Positions 1 to 6,009 of a DNA stretch of 6,134 nt are shown here, one piece after another. The notes below the pieces were generated by a model that saw only the letters and a list, made by a program, of their open reading frames with translations, ran no database searches and was not told where the DNA came from. The stretch comes from an uncultured bacterium (lineage in GTDB: Bacteria > Planctomycetota > Phycisphaerae > Phycisphaerales > SM1A02), in NCBI GenBank assembly GCA_903914045.1, contig CAIWNO010000412.1, forward strand, positions 1-6,134, in the 5' to 3' direction. Each line of letters starts with the position of its first letter. Within the stretch, counting starts at the first letter, position 1. Both the position numbers and the translations under genes were made by a program.

Positions 1-513
1 CGATCCGCGAATGTCTTTGGCGCCATTTTCAATTAGCCCGCCTTCAATTTGAAATTCTCCTTGGGGAACCTCATTTGCAACGGGAGTTTCTTCTGGCTCT
101 GGTTCTGTTGTCGCCATTGCCTCAGGCTCTTCGCTGGGCGTCGAGGCGGTTTCAACTGGCTCAGCAACTGGTTCAACTTGAGGTACTGCTTGAGGTGTAG
201 CTTGAGGTACTGCTTGAGGTGTAGCTTGAGGTTGAGTGGCGGCATTTCCTTTGGCAACACTTGCAACAGCGGGCGCCGCGTTTGGTTGAGGAGACGCGGC
301 TGGTCGACGACTTGAATCCTGCGCCAGCATGACCGCGGAGCGATATGAAATTGGTGTTGGCATGAAAGTGGCCAAAGGTTGCGCGGTGGGCTGAGGTCGA
401 GTTGGTCGATCCACAGGATCCAAAGACGTCACCGCCAAAGCGGGAGCCACAAACGCACACGCCAACAGCAACGCGGTTCGCAAGGAATAGAGTTGTAATA
501 TGTTTGGTCGCAA
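1..513 (-). CDS. Exported Pro/Gln-rich protein, 5' part only; possible T2SS secretin GspD N-terminus
   Basis: An open frame runs from a TTG codon at 513 off the left edge, giving 171 codons with no stop. An in-frame TAA at 517-519 blocks any start further upstream, and there is no upstream ATG, so TTG at 513 (or TTG at 483) is the likely start. The first 27 residues look like a signal peptide: a short basic region, a hydrophobic core ALLLACAFVAPALA, and an AxA-type cleavage site before VTSLDPVD. The mature part is rich in Pro, Gln, Ala, Thr and Glu, with a duplicated PQATPQAV unit and then acidic EPEPEE stretches, so it is probably disordered. No secretin N0, N1 or beta-barrel domain is visible because the window ends first. 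The position after gspK-L-M and a GspC-like gene makes GspD the best guess, by context only. No Shine-Dalgarno is visible before either TTG. Coding status is fairly sure; the identity is not. Confidence 0.6.
   Translation of the reverse strand, partial: MRPNILQLYSLRTALLLACAFVAPALAVTSLDPVDRPTRPQPTAQPLATFMPTPISYRSAVMLAQDSSRRPAASPQPNAAPAVASVAKGNAATQPQATPQAVPQATPQAVPQVEPVAEPVETASTPSEEPEAMATTEPEPEETPVANEVPQGEFQIEGGLIENGAKDIRGS
184..231 (-). repeat. Two exact 24-base tandem repeats coding PQATPQAV twice
   Basis: On the minus strand the 24-base unit beginning cctcaagctacacctcaagc occurs twice without mismatch (231-208 and 207-184), then decays into PQVEPVAEPVE. Each unit is itself two related 12-base halves (PQAT and PQAV). 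It lies in frame in the low-complexity N-terminal region of the exported protein, so copy-number change would lengthen or shorten the linker by 8 residues without breaking the frame. Confidence 0.9.
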
Positions 514-645
514 GGCTTAAAATCCGAATACAGGGCTCTTGAATTATCGACCAAATTGGTCTGGCGAGTAGTTTAAATACACAGGTTTTTCACAACTTTG
601 AACATCTTCAAGCGAAGGTACCAACCTTCCAAAAAAAGGAACGGC
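514..645 (-). other. Intergenic leader between the GspC-like gene and the exported-protein gene
   Basis: This is the only gap in an otherwise overlapping gene series, about 130 bases long. It contains most of a 13-codon minigene starting at the ATGA overlap, a run of seven T on the transcribed-sense strand, a 6-bp hairpin (614-629), a 13-base palindrome (549-561), and a GATAAT-like hexamer (545-550 read on the minus strand). No convincing -35 box lies 17 bases before that hexamer, and no hairpin is followed by a T-run in the minus direction. I therefore see neither a confident promoter nor a terminator, but the stretch is long enough to carry a start or control site for the downstream gene. 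Confidence 0.5.
549..561. promoter_or_regulatory. 13-base perfect palindrome GACCAA-N-TTGGTC, possible operator
   Basis: The 6-base arms GACCAA and TTGGTC are perfectly complementary around a single central base. The palindrome sits in the non-coding leader 36 bases before the proposed TTG start and directly upstream (minus-strand sense) of, and overlapping, a GATAAT-like hexamer. It could be a dimeric regulator site, but a palindrome this short can occur by chance, and no second copy of the full palindrome was seen in the window. Confidence 0.25.
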
Positions 646-649
646 TCAT
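608..649 (-). other. 13-codon minigene overlapping the GspC-like stop (ATGA)
   Basis: The GspC-like gene ends in ATGA, and the ATG at 649 opens a 13-residue frame (MSRSFFWKVGTFA) that stops at TGA (610-608). The same ATGA arrangement marks three real gene junctions in this cluster, so the ATG may be a leftover or working coupled start. The peptide is too short to recognise. It contains a T7 run where a slip of one base would extend it to about 25 residues, but neither frame joins the exported-protein frame downstream. No Shine-Dalgarno precedes it. It may be chance. Confidence 0.25.
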
Positions 650-1833
650 GAGGGAGGTGATTGCCCATTTAATTCATTTATCCGTTGAGAAATTTGAGCC
701 AACTCATTGGCCAACCGCTCGGCAGTTTCGCCATTGACATTAGGGTTTGATTTTGCCTTTTCAAGTGTGGATTGTGTGGCCTTAGCCAGGGCTAAGGTCA
801 TGCTTTTGATTTGTTCAGATGTAAATGGTGGCGGAGGCGCCATTTGATTTGAGTTCCAACCATTGTTACTAGAAGCATTTGGAGACGCTGGTGCCGGCGT
901 TGGCTCTGGCGCAGAATTTGGAGTTGGATCACTTGAAGGTGCTGGCGGCCGAATTGGCTCATTTGGTAACGGAGCGCCTTGCGGTAATCCAGCTCCCGCT
1001 GGACCAGCAGAATTTGGACCAGCACCGCCGCTAAATCCAGGTCCGGCGCTGTTATTTCCAGAACCAGGTGACGCTCCTGGGCGACCAGGTAGTGGATGAA
1101 TTGGCGTTACTCCTGGGGGCAATGTTGGCGTGGACCCAGGCACCATTGCGCCATGGGCTGGGGAAGCAGGATCGCTTGCGCCGCGGTTTGTCGTGCCCGG
1201 CGTGCCCATGCGAGCTCCAATACCTGACGTGCTTTTATCCTTACCAATGTTTGGTGCGCTGGCGCTTTCAATGCCAGGAGTATGAGCGGTTGACCACTTG
1301 CCATTTAAAAAACTGTCCTTGGTTTTTTCCCAAAGCGGCACATCGTATTCGCCGCCTTCGTGCCCCAACTTCACGCTCCATGGCGCGTTGGTTGCGATCA
1401 CTTTAATGCCGTTGCTTTGTTCACCAACTTTAATTTGGAAATTGTCGAAATAGACAATTGGGCCAAGTATGGCGATTGGCTTTTTTCCGCCGTATTCCGT
1501 GGGAATAACGGGAGCGGGAGGTGGAGGTGGTTTTTCAATTTTAGGCGGCGGCGGTTTAGGAATATTTCGCACGGGCGCGGGTGGCATGAAGAAGGCGCTG
1601 CGGCCATCAAAGCGATCCCGATCCACTTTGGCAAGTTGCTCGTGCTTTTGAAGTGAATTTTGCAGCGTCGCCGTTGGGTCGGCGTCGCCGCCAAATGTCA
1701 ACACGGCCTTAAGCACGCCAAAAAATCCACTCAGGAGAAGTGCGCCGGTGATCGCCACCAGCATGATTGTCGCGGCAAGCCTTGGAGTCCAGTGAACTCC
1801 TTTGGGCGCGCGTAGCCAGTTTGGTTTTTGCAT
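646..1833 (-). CDS. GspC-like inner-membrane protein with proline-rich linker and HR-like beta domain
   Basis: This is a 395-residue protein. Residues 1-18 form a basic cytoplasmic tail, 19-46 a transmembrane helix, 50-75 a charged helix, and 84-111 a proline-rich rod with PPPP runs. A compact beta-type segment follows at about 112-168. Its pattern I-L-G-x-I-V, K-V-G-E, N-G-I-K-V, then S-V-K-L-x-x-E-G-G-E-Y-D-V-P-L resembles the homology region (HR) of GspC, or PilP, which in known systems binds the secretin N0 domain in the periplasm. Residues 182-338 are low-complexity Gly/Pro/Ser/Ala/Asn, and 338-390 form a predicted helix with heptad-like spacing. Typical GspC proteins are nearer 300 residues and end in a PDZ or coiled coil; no PDZ domain is visible. 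The start is fixed by a TAATG overlap with the GspM-like stop and a GGAGGG 8 bases upstream. The topology is clear; the GspC assignment is inferred from pattern and position. Confidence 0.75.
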   Translation of the reverse strand: MQKPNWLRAPKGVHWTPRLAATIMLVAITGALLLSGFFGVLKAVLTFGGDADPTATLQNSLQKHEQLAKVDRDRFDGRSAFFMPPAPVRNIPKPPPPKIEKPPPPPAPVIPTEYGGKKPIAILGPIVYFDNFQIKVGEQSNGIKVIATNAPWSVKLGHEGGEYDVPLWEKTKDSFLNGKWSTAHTPGIESASAPNIGKDKSTSGIGARMGTPGTTNRGASDPASPAHGAMVPGSTPTLPPGVTPIHPLPGRPGASPGSGNNSAGPGFSGGAGPNSAGPAGAGLPQGAPLPNEPIRPPAPSSDPTPNSAPEPTPAPASPNASSNNGWNSNQMAPPPPFTSEQIKSMTLALAKATQSTLEKAKSNPNVNGETAERLANELAQISQRINELNGQSPPS

Positions 1834-2450
1834 TATTCAAGCCCTCCAGACATGGTGGATCTGCTTGGTATCACCCAAGCGTCCACCGTCATACGCGCCA
1901 CCAACTTTTTTTCCGCATCTTTGCGCAGCAAACGGATGGAGGAGATGGATTCGATCGCTGGACTTGATTCAATGTCGGCGACAATTTTAGAGAATATTTC
2001 TGGCGAGCATTCAAACTGAAGTTCGCCGCTGATCTTAGAAATTTTTTCGCCTCTGCTAGAGAGGCCAGAGATTCGCGTGCTGGCTCGTTGCGCGTCGTAG
2101 CTAAAAAGAGAGGTCGAATATTTTTTCACAATTGCCACCACGGCCTTGCCCATGGACTCGGCGCCTTCGGACTCGCTCGCAATTGGGCTGACCAATCCGT
2201 ACAGTTCAGGTCCCGTATGCACGGCCGTGTCGCTATTTGCAATGATTTCCGCGGAATCAGCGAGTATTTTTTGAATGTGATCGGCTTGGGCATTCCACGA
2301 CCGCGCCCAACTCCAACTCCAAGAATCAATGGCCATATAGGCGGCCAATATGGCCACGGCAATAACGCCGTAACGACCCGCCGTTGGCAGGGAACGAATT
2401 CGCGCAAGCGTTGGATTGCGATCAAGGTTGAAGTCCAGTTTTAAATTCAT
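1833..2450 (-). CDS. gspM: GspM/PilO-like inner-membrane assembly-platform protein
   Basis: This is a 205-residue bitopic protein. Residues 1-25 are a basic cytoplasmic tail, and 26-42 a hydrophobic helix (YGVIAVAILAAYMAI) running into an unusual tryptophan cluster, WSWSWARSW (44-52). A periplasmic helix (about 52-72) follows, then an alpha/beta domain (about 95-193) that suggests a ferredoxin-like fold, with a helix-strand pattern around AVVAIVKKY, KISGELQFECS and LVARMTVDAWVI. Size and topology match GspM and PilO, which dimerise with GspL or PilN in the inner membrane and help couple the ATPase to the pseudopilus. Sequence similarity to proteobacterial GspM is not evident by eye, so the name rests on fold pattern and on its place directly after the GspL-like gene. 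The ATG at 2450 overlaps the upstream TGA by 4 bases (ATGA) and has GAAGGG 6 bases upstream. Confidence 0.75.
   Translation of the reverse strand: MNLKLDFNLDRNPTLARIRSLPTAGRYGVIAVAILAAYMAIDSWSWSWARSWNAQADHIQKILADSAEIIANSDTAVHTGPELYGLVSPIASESEGAESMGKAVVAIVKKYSTSLFSYDAQRASTRISGLSSRGEKISKISGELQFECSPEIFSKIVADIESSPAIESISSIRLLRKDAEKKLVARMTVDAWVIPSRSTMSGGLE
1842..1847 (-). promoter_or_regulatory. Shine-Dalgarno GGAGGG for the GspC-like gene
   Basis: GGAGGG lies 8 bases before the ATG at 1833, inside the last codons of the GspM-like gene. With the TAATG stop-start overlap it supports this start and translational coupling. Confidence 0.7.
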
Positions 2451-4441
2451 TGCTTGCCCTTCAACGCATTTTTAATCTTGTCAAATTCGTCCTTTAAAAA
2501 TTTCTTGGTCTGATCATTCACTTCAGCGCTTTGACGCGCCAGGGCAACTTTAGCCATAGCTGCTTGAAGTTCGTCCTTGGACATGGCGTTTAATTCCGTG
2601 TCGCTTATGGGTTCGGGAATTGGCGTGGCCACATTCGCACTGTCGGGGGTGCGCTCGCTGCGCTTTGGAAGATCATTGGTGACCGAGGTGGTTGTGCGCG
2701 CGCCGCGGGTTTTTTTCTGGGTTGTGGTGTCGCTGGCGGTGTCGCTGGTTTCGGTGGGCGCGGAATTTGATTTGTCAGATGGTTGACCCTTGACAGGCTT
2801 GGTTGGTTTGGTGCTTGATACCACGGTGGTGCCTGGCGCCGCGTCGGTGGCATGGGGTGCTGGATCATTCAACGGATCAATTGAAGGAATGTCTTTGGGT
2901 ACAGAAGAGGATTCGTCCGCGGCGTTGGCGGTTGAATTTGAAGCAGGAATTCCATCGCTTTTTGCAGTGTGTTCCTCAGCGTTGGCGGGCAACGCGCTGT
3001 CATTTTTTGCGGGCGTTGGTGGATAGCGCCGCTGCGCCAATGTCTTGCGCGCAAAGTCTTGCTCTTCTTTAAAATTTGGTCGCAAGGTTGGTCGGGTCAC
3101 CGTGGCGGCCAATGTGAATTTAAGCATGCCTTTGCTATCAGGCGGATCCCATCGCTTGGTCACTTTGTCAAAAATCTTGCTTTCGCGCATTTGAGTTTCA
3201 AGGGCCAAAATGACCTCCGTTCCAGAAAGATCATCCTGTGCTTTTGCAAGCCCACGCATTGAAAAATTTCTATCTTGCGAAAGGGAAATATTTTCCCACT
3301 CAATGCCTTGGGGAGTCATGTTGGAAATGTCGCCAAGCAATTTGCCCATTGGCAAAGCGCGTTGAACCAAATCGGAATACAAATCCAATTGTTTTTCATA
3401 TGTGCGAAGGGCGCGTTCCTTGGTTTCTGTGTCGCCAATTTTCCAGTTCAGCAATAGAAGACGGCAGCCCGCGAAAAGCGGCGGTGCCAGAATCAATGAC
3501 ACAAGAAAAAGAAGCGCGGCGCGCAGGAGAGATTTGGGCTCGCCCAAGTGGTTGATCCATTCACCCACATGGCCGGGGCGTTCGCCCAGTGGTTGGGCGC
3601 GCAAGGAAACCAGCGATTTTGCGGGGCTAAACCATATCAACGCTGCCAACGCCTTCAGACCATGTTCGCGCCATGCGTCCACATCCTCAAGGCCGCTCAC
3701 GCAAGTCGCAAGCGCGTCGCGATCTTTTTGCGTGCAGCCAAATCCACCATCACCCGCGTTGGCAATGGCTTCATCTAGCAAGCCAACCAACACTTCTGCT
3801 TGCTCCGCGCTCATGCCACCGCGAAGCGCGCTTTCAACCACGGACACGATGGCGGCGTTGGGCCATTGCGATGGGTCAATGCGAGTGCTGCGAACAGTAA
3901 GACCTTTTGGAGTGCGCAACGCGAAAGAAAATGCGGTGCGGTCCTGGGTTACAGACACCAACGGTCCCGCGGCGTAGCCATCCAACACCGCGGCAAGAAT
4001 GGCGGCGTCCCCGGCGAACAGCGGTTCTCCATCGGGCGGTAAATCACGCGAGAGCGAGGGGCCCGCATCATTGGTGGGCCAATCAACAATAACACCGGTG
4101 CGTCCGCCGTCATCGCAGCGAAACGCAAGCACTGAACTTGCCGTGCGCCAAGCGTCAACCGAACCCATTTGTTTTGTCTCGGCTTGCAGTTGCAAAGCGA
4201 TTTCCAATTTGTCCGGCGCGGCGTCTGGCAATTCAATGGTGCGACACACCATGCGCGCTGGTTGCAACACGGCAATGGTGGCCGCGGGGGATTTGGCATT
4301 GCTGTCGATCGAACTCGCTTGCCAAACGCCTTCCATGGCCACACCAGTTTCGTTGCGACGAAATCGAAATGCTTTCATATCGCTTGCCGAAAGGGCGACT
4401 ATGCAATCTGGGTCAATTTGTGCTTTTGTGCGCCGCTTCAT
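2447..4441 (-). CDS. gspL: GspL-like (PilM+PilN-type) assembly-platform protein with long disordered tail
   Basis: This 664-residue protein has the GspL layout. Residues 1 to about 285 are a cytoplasmic alpha/beta domain of the actin-like PilM/GspL kind (opening strands DCIVALSASDMKAFRF, then IAVLQPARMVCRTIELPDA). Residues 304-331 are a transmembrane helix, 335-365 a coiled-coil-like helix, and about 366-452 a periplasmic PilN/GspL-like ferredoxin-type domain (QGIEWENISLSQDRNFSMRG, later LKFTLAATVTRP). GspL normally recruits the GspE ATPase through its cytoplasmic domain and pairs with GspM. Proteobacterial GspL ends near 400 residues. Here a 150-residue Ser/Thr/Pro/Ala/Asp/Lys-rich segment (about 455-612) and a charged C-terminal helix (613-664) are added, which should lie in the periplasm. 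The start overlaps the gspK stop (ATGA) with a weak GGAG 11 bases upstream. The identity comes from architecture and operon order. Confidence 0.8.
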   Translation of the reverse strand: MKRRTKAQIDPDCIVALSASDMKAFRFRRNETGVAMEGVWQASSIDSNAKSPAATIAVLQPARMVCRTIELPDAAPDKLEIALQLQAETKQMGSVDAWRTASSVLAFRCDDGGRTGVIVDWPTNDAGPSLSRDLPPDGEPLFAGDAAILAAVLDGYAAGPLVSVTQDRTAFSFALRTPKGLTVRSTRIDPSQWPNAAIVSVVESALRGGMSAEQAEVLVGLLDEAIANAGDGGFGCTQKDRDALATCVSGLEDVDAWREHGLKALAALIWFSPAKSLVSLRAQPLGERPGHVGEWINHLGEPKSLLRAALLFLVSLILAPPLFAGCRLLLLNWKIGDTETKERALRTYEKQLDLYSDLVQRALPMGKLLGDISNMTPQGIEWENISLSQDRNFSMRGLAKAQDDLSGTEVILALETQMRESKIFDKVTKRWDPPDSKGMLKFTLAATVTRPTLRPNFKEEQDFARKTLAQRRYPPTPAKNDSALPANAEEHTAKSDGIPASNSTANAADESSSVPKDIPSIDPLNDPAPHATDAAPGTTVVSSTKPTKPVKGQPSDKSNSAPTETSDTASDTTTQKKTRGARTTTSVTNDLPKRSERTPDSANVATPIPEPISDTELNAMSKDELQAAMAKVALARQSAEVNDQTKKFLKDEFDKIKNALKGKQ
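2457..2462 (-). promoter_or_regulatory. Shine-Dalgarno GAAGGG for gspM
   Basis: GAAGGG lies 6 bases before the ATG at 2450, within the final codons of the GspL-like gene. It supports the chosen start and coupled translation across the ATGA overlap. Confidence 0.6.
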
Positions 4442-6009
4442 GGTTCTCGATACTCCAAAATCCGAACTGGTGATTCCGAACGGTCCACCACGGCAACTAT
4501 TTCAGCTTCGGCGCCAGAAGTTGTGGCACGACCGCGGCTGGAAATCATGTACACGCTGCTTGTCACATCGGCGACTTGGCCCAATATCTGTAGTTGCTCC
4601 TGAGTTGCACCAGGTAAATCTACGATATCGGCAAGACTCAGGAGCCCTGATTGCTTGGAAATTCGGCGGCTTAAAATGGAATCAGCGAAGCGGGTATCCA
4701 ATTGCAAGATGTCCCGCAGCAACGCGCGGCTCGCGGTGTTTAGATTCACTTTACCCGCGTTGGCTAGTGAAGTACTTGTGTTTTCAAGCGTGCATTCATT
4801 CAGCACAAGACCAAGTTGTTTGTTGTCTAGATTTTTAACCGTGCTTGCCGCGGGTGTTGCCGCCCCGCGAGGTTGACCGGCGCTTGATCGACCAGTTCGA
4901 TTTGCGGCGGCTCCACCAGTGGCGCCGGGGTTGCGTGAACCAGCGAGTTGCGAAAGAGGCGCCGAGAGAATGTTGGCCATACGTGCGTTGCCGACTTTTG
5001 CGTAGGTCACAATCGCGGCCGCTTGCGTGGAGTCCACTCCTGTGCGGGTCATAATTTCCTCCGACGTGGCTTTGCGCAAGTCAAGGCGGGGTTGACCGCT
5101 GGCGGACTTGGTGATTGGCCGCGTGGAAGCCGTGAGATATTGCGACCAACCACCATCCAACTTTCCATTGGCGTTGTCGTCGGGCATGGTGCGCTTGCCG
5201 TCGTCTTCATTTGGGTCAAGGCGACCGTTCAGATTCCAGTCTTCGCTGCGCACATAATGCGGCCACGCGCCCGCAACCAGTTCAAGCTCTGCAATCGAAC
5301 GAAAATTTCCATTGCGTGGTTCATACCCCAGGCCGCGATTGCGGTAGTAGTCACTTTCGGCGCCAAGTTGCTGCGGTTCATCATCGCTGTCGCGCCAATC
5401 GGAAATAGAATCCACCACATCTTGCGTGATGTTTGGCAATTCCAGCAATTGCATGCGCGTGGCCACATTGATATTCAATTTGGAATTTTCATCCATGGGT
5501 CCCGCCCATTCTTGGCCATCAATGAAGTGGCGAATATCCCATGTTCCAGTTGCGACTTCACCATACGCGTTACCTTCAAGGTCGCGCGTCAGAGCCAGCG
5601 CGTCGTCGGGATCTGGATTCGCGTTGTGCCATTCCATAATGGCGATCATGGTTTCAACGCCGGCGCGCGCGGCCCAACGCGCTTGCACGCGCGAAAGACA
5701 TTCGCGGCCAATTGTGGCTTCGCGAAAGGAAAGAATTTGCGTTGCGGCCACAATAATGGAGGCAATGGCAATGGCCCAAATCACCATGATGGTGACCACG
5801 CCCTTGCGACGCGCGAGTTGATGTTGTGGATGCATGGGGTGAGCGTTGCGACAATGCGCGCAGGTAAAATTGGATTGAACAGTGCCGGAAAAATGACTCA
5901 GTGGGTGAATGGTGTCTGCGTTGCAAGAATGCGCGAAGACATTGTGGGTGTGAACAATGGACGCTGGTAGTGCGCCTGTGGATGCACATATATTGATGCG
6001 CAAGTTCAT
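4438..6009 (-). CDS. gspK: GspK minor pseudopilin of the type II secretion system
   Basis: This 523-residue protein is GspK, the minor pseudopilin that caps the pseudopilus with GspI and GspJ. A prepilin peptidase site lies at LARRKG(70)|VVTIMVIW, followed by the hydrophobic N-terminal helix (71-92). Position +5 is Met rather than Glu, as expected for GspK, which lacks the conserved Glu5. GspK signatures follow: MDENSKLNIN (172-181), DSISDWRDSDDEP (200-212), and GAESDYY with a PRNGNF segment (216-236). Two EF-hand-like loops come next (257-268, 277-288). A second helix-hairpin-helix-like domain begins at GKVNLNTAS (419-427) and includes LADIVDLPGATQEQ (459-472). Residues 355-390 are an Ala/Gly/Ser-rich linker, and the length exceeds the usual 300-350. 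The start at 6009 (GGAGGT, ATGA overlap) gives a 70-residue pre-cleavage segment rich in His and Cys. The inner ATG at 5835 would give a normal short leader, MHPQHQLARRKG. Confidence 0.93.
   Translation of the reverse strand: MNLRINICASTGALPASIVHTHNVFAHSCNADTIHPLSHFSGTVQSNFTCAHCRNAHPMHPQHQLARRKGVVTIMVIWAIAIASIIVAATQILSFREATIGRECLSRVQARWAARAGVETMIAIMEWHNANPDPDDALALTRDLEGNAYGEVATGTWDIRHFIDGQEWAGPMDENSKLNINVATRMQLLELPNITQDVVDSISDWRDSDDEPQQLGAESDYYRNRGLGYEPRNGNFRSIAELELVAGAWPHYVRSEDWNLNGRLDPNEDDGKRTMPDDNANGKLDGGWSQYLTASTRPITKSASGQPRLDLRKATSEEIMTRTGVDSTQAAAIVTYAKVGNARMANILSAPLSQLAGSRNPGATGGAAANRTGRSSAGQPRGAATPAASTVKNLDNKQLGLVLNECTLENTSTSLANAGKVNLNTASRALLRDILQLDTRFADSILSRRISKQSGLLSLADIVDLPGATQEQLQILGQVADVTSSVYMISSRGRATTSGAEAEIVAVVDRSESPVRILEYREP
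5146..5241 (-). other. Pair of EF-hand-like calcium-binding loops within GspK
   Basis: Residues 257-268 read D-W-N-L-N-G-R-L-D-P-N-E, a complete EF-hand/dockerin-type loop with acidic or Asn ligands at positions 1, 3, 5, 9 and Glu at 12. Residues 277-288 read D-D-N-A-N-G-K-L-D-G-G-W, the same loop but without the position-12 Glu. They lie after the first helical domain. The crystal structure of the E. coli GspI-J-K complex is known to contain calcium bound by GspK, so calcium binding here is plausible but inferred. Confidence 0.75.
5843..5937 (-). repeat. Imperfect in-frame direct repeat in the GspK leader (His/Cys-rich)
   Basis: Two 20-base segments at 5937-5918 and 5862-5843 agree at 17 of 20 positions and lie 75 bases (25 codons) apart, hence in the same frame. 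They code FAHSCNA and CAHCRNA, each followed within a few residues by an HP pair. Similarity continues weakly for several more bases. The second copy carries a CxxC motif (C50, C53). This suggests an old internal duplication in the pre-cleavage segment of GspK. Confidence 0.6.

Noticed and set aside
33..266. 77-codon minus-strand frame rich in Leu/Lys/Gln
   Set aside because: It is an out-of-frame product of the PQAT repeat DNA. The competing frame has a signal peptide and stays open through the whole region.
503..515. 13-base match TTTGGTCGCAAGG shared with a site near 3078-3090
   Set aside because: One 13-base match in a window of this size is expected by chance at an appreciable rate, and both copies fall on RPN-coding stretches of unrelated proteins.
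614..629. GAAGGT/ACCTTC hairpin next to a run of seven A or T as a rho-independent terminator
   Set aside because: In the direction of transcription the T-run comes before the hairpin, not after it, and the stem is only 6 bp. It may be a small RNA structure but does not look like a terminator.
650..660. Strong plus-strand Shine-Dalgarno-like AGGGAGGTGA
   Set aside because: It is followed by TTG and a stop within a few codons, so no plus-strand gene uses it. It is the complement of the terminal Ser-Pro-Pro-Ser codons of the GspC-like gene.
3999..4838. 279-codon plus-strand open frame
   Set aside because: It spans the gspL/gspK junction on the opposite strand, has no ribosome binding site or family motif, and would conflict with two well-supported genes.
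4948..5970. 340-codon plus-strand open frame
   Set aside because: It lies wholly opposite gspK, whose frame has clear family motifs. The antisense product is basic and shows no recognisable domain, consistent with a shadow of a GC-rich gene.
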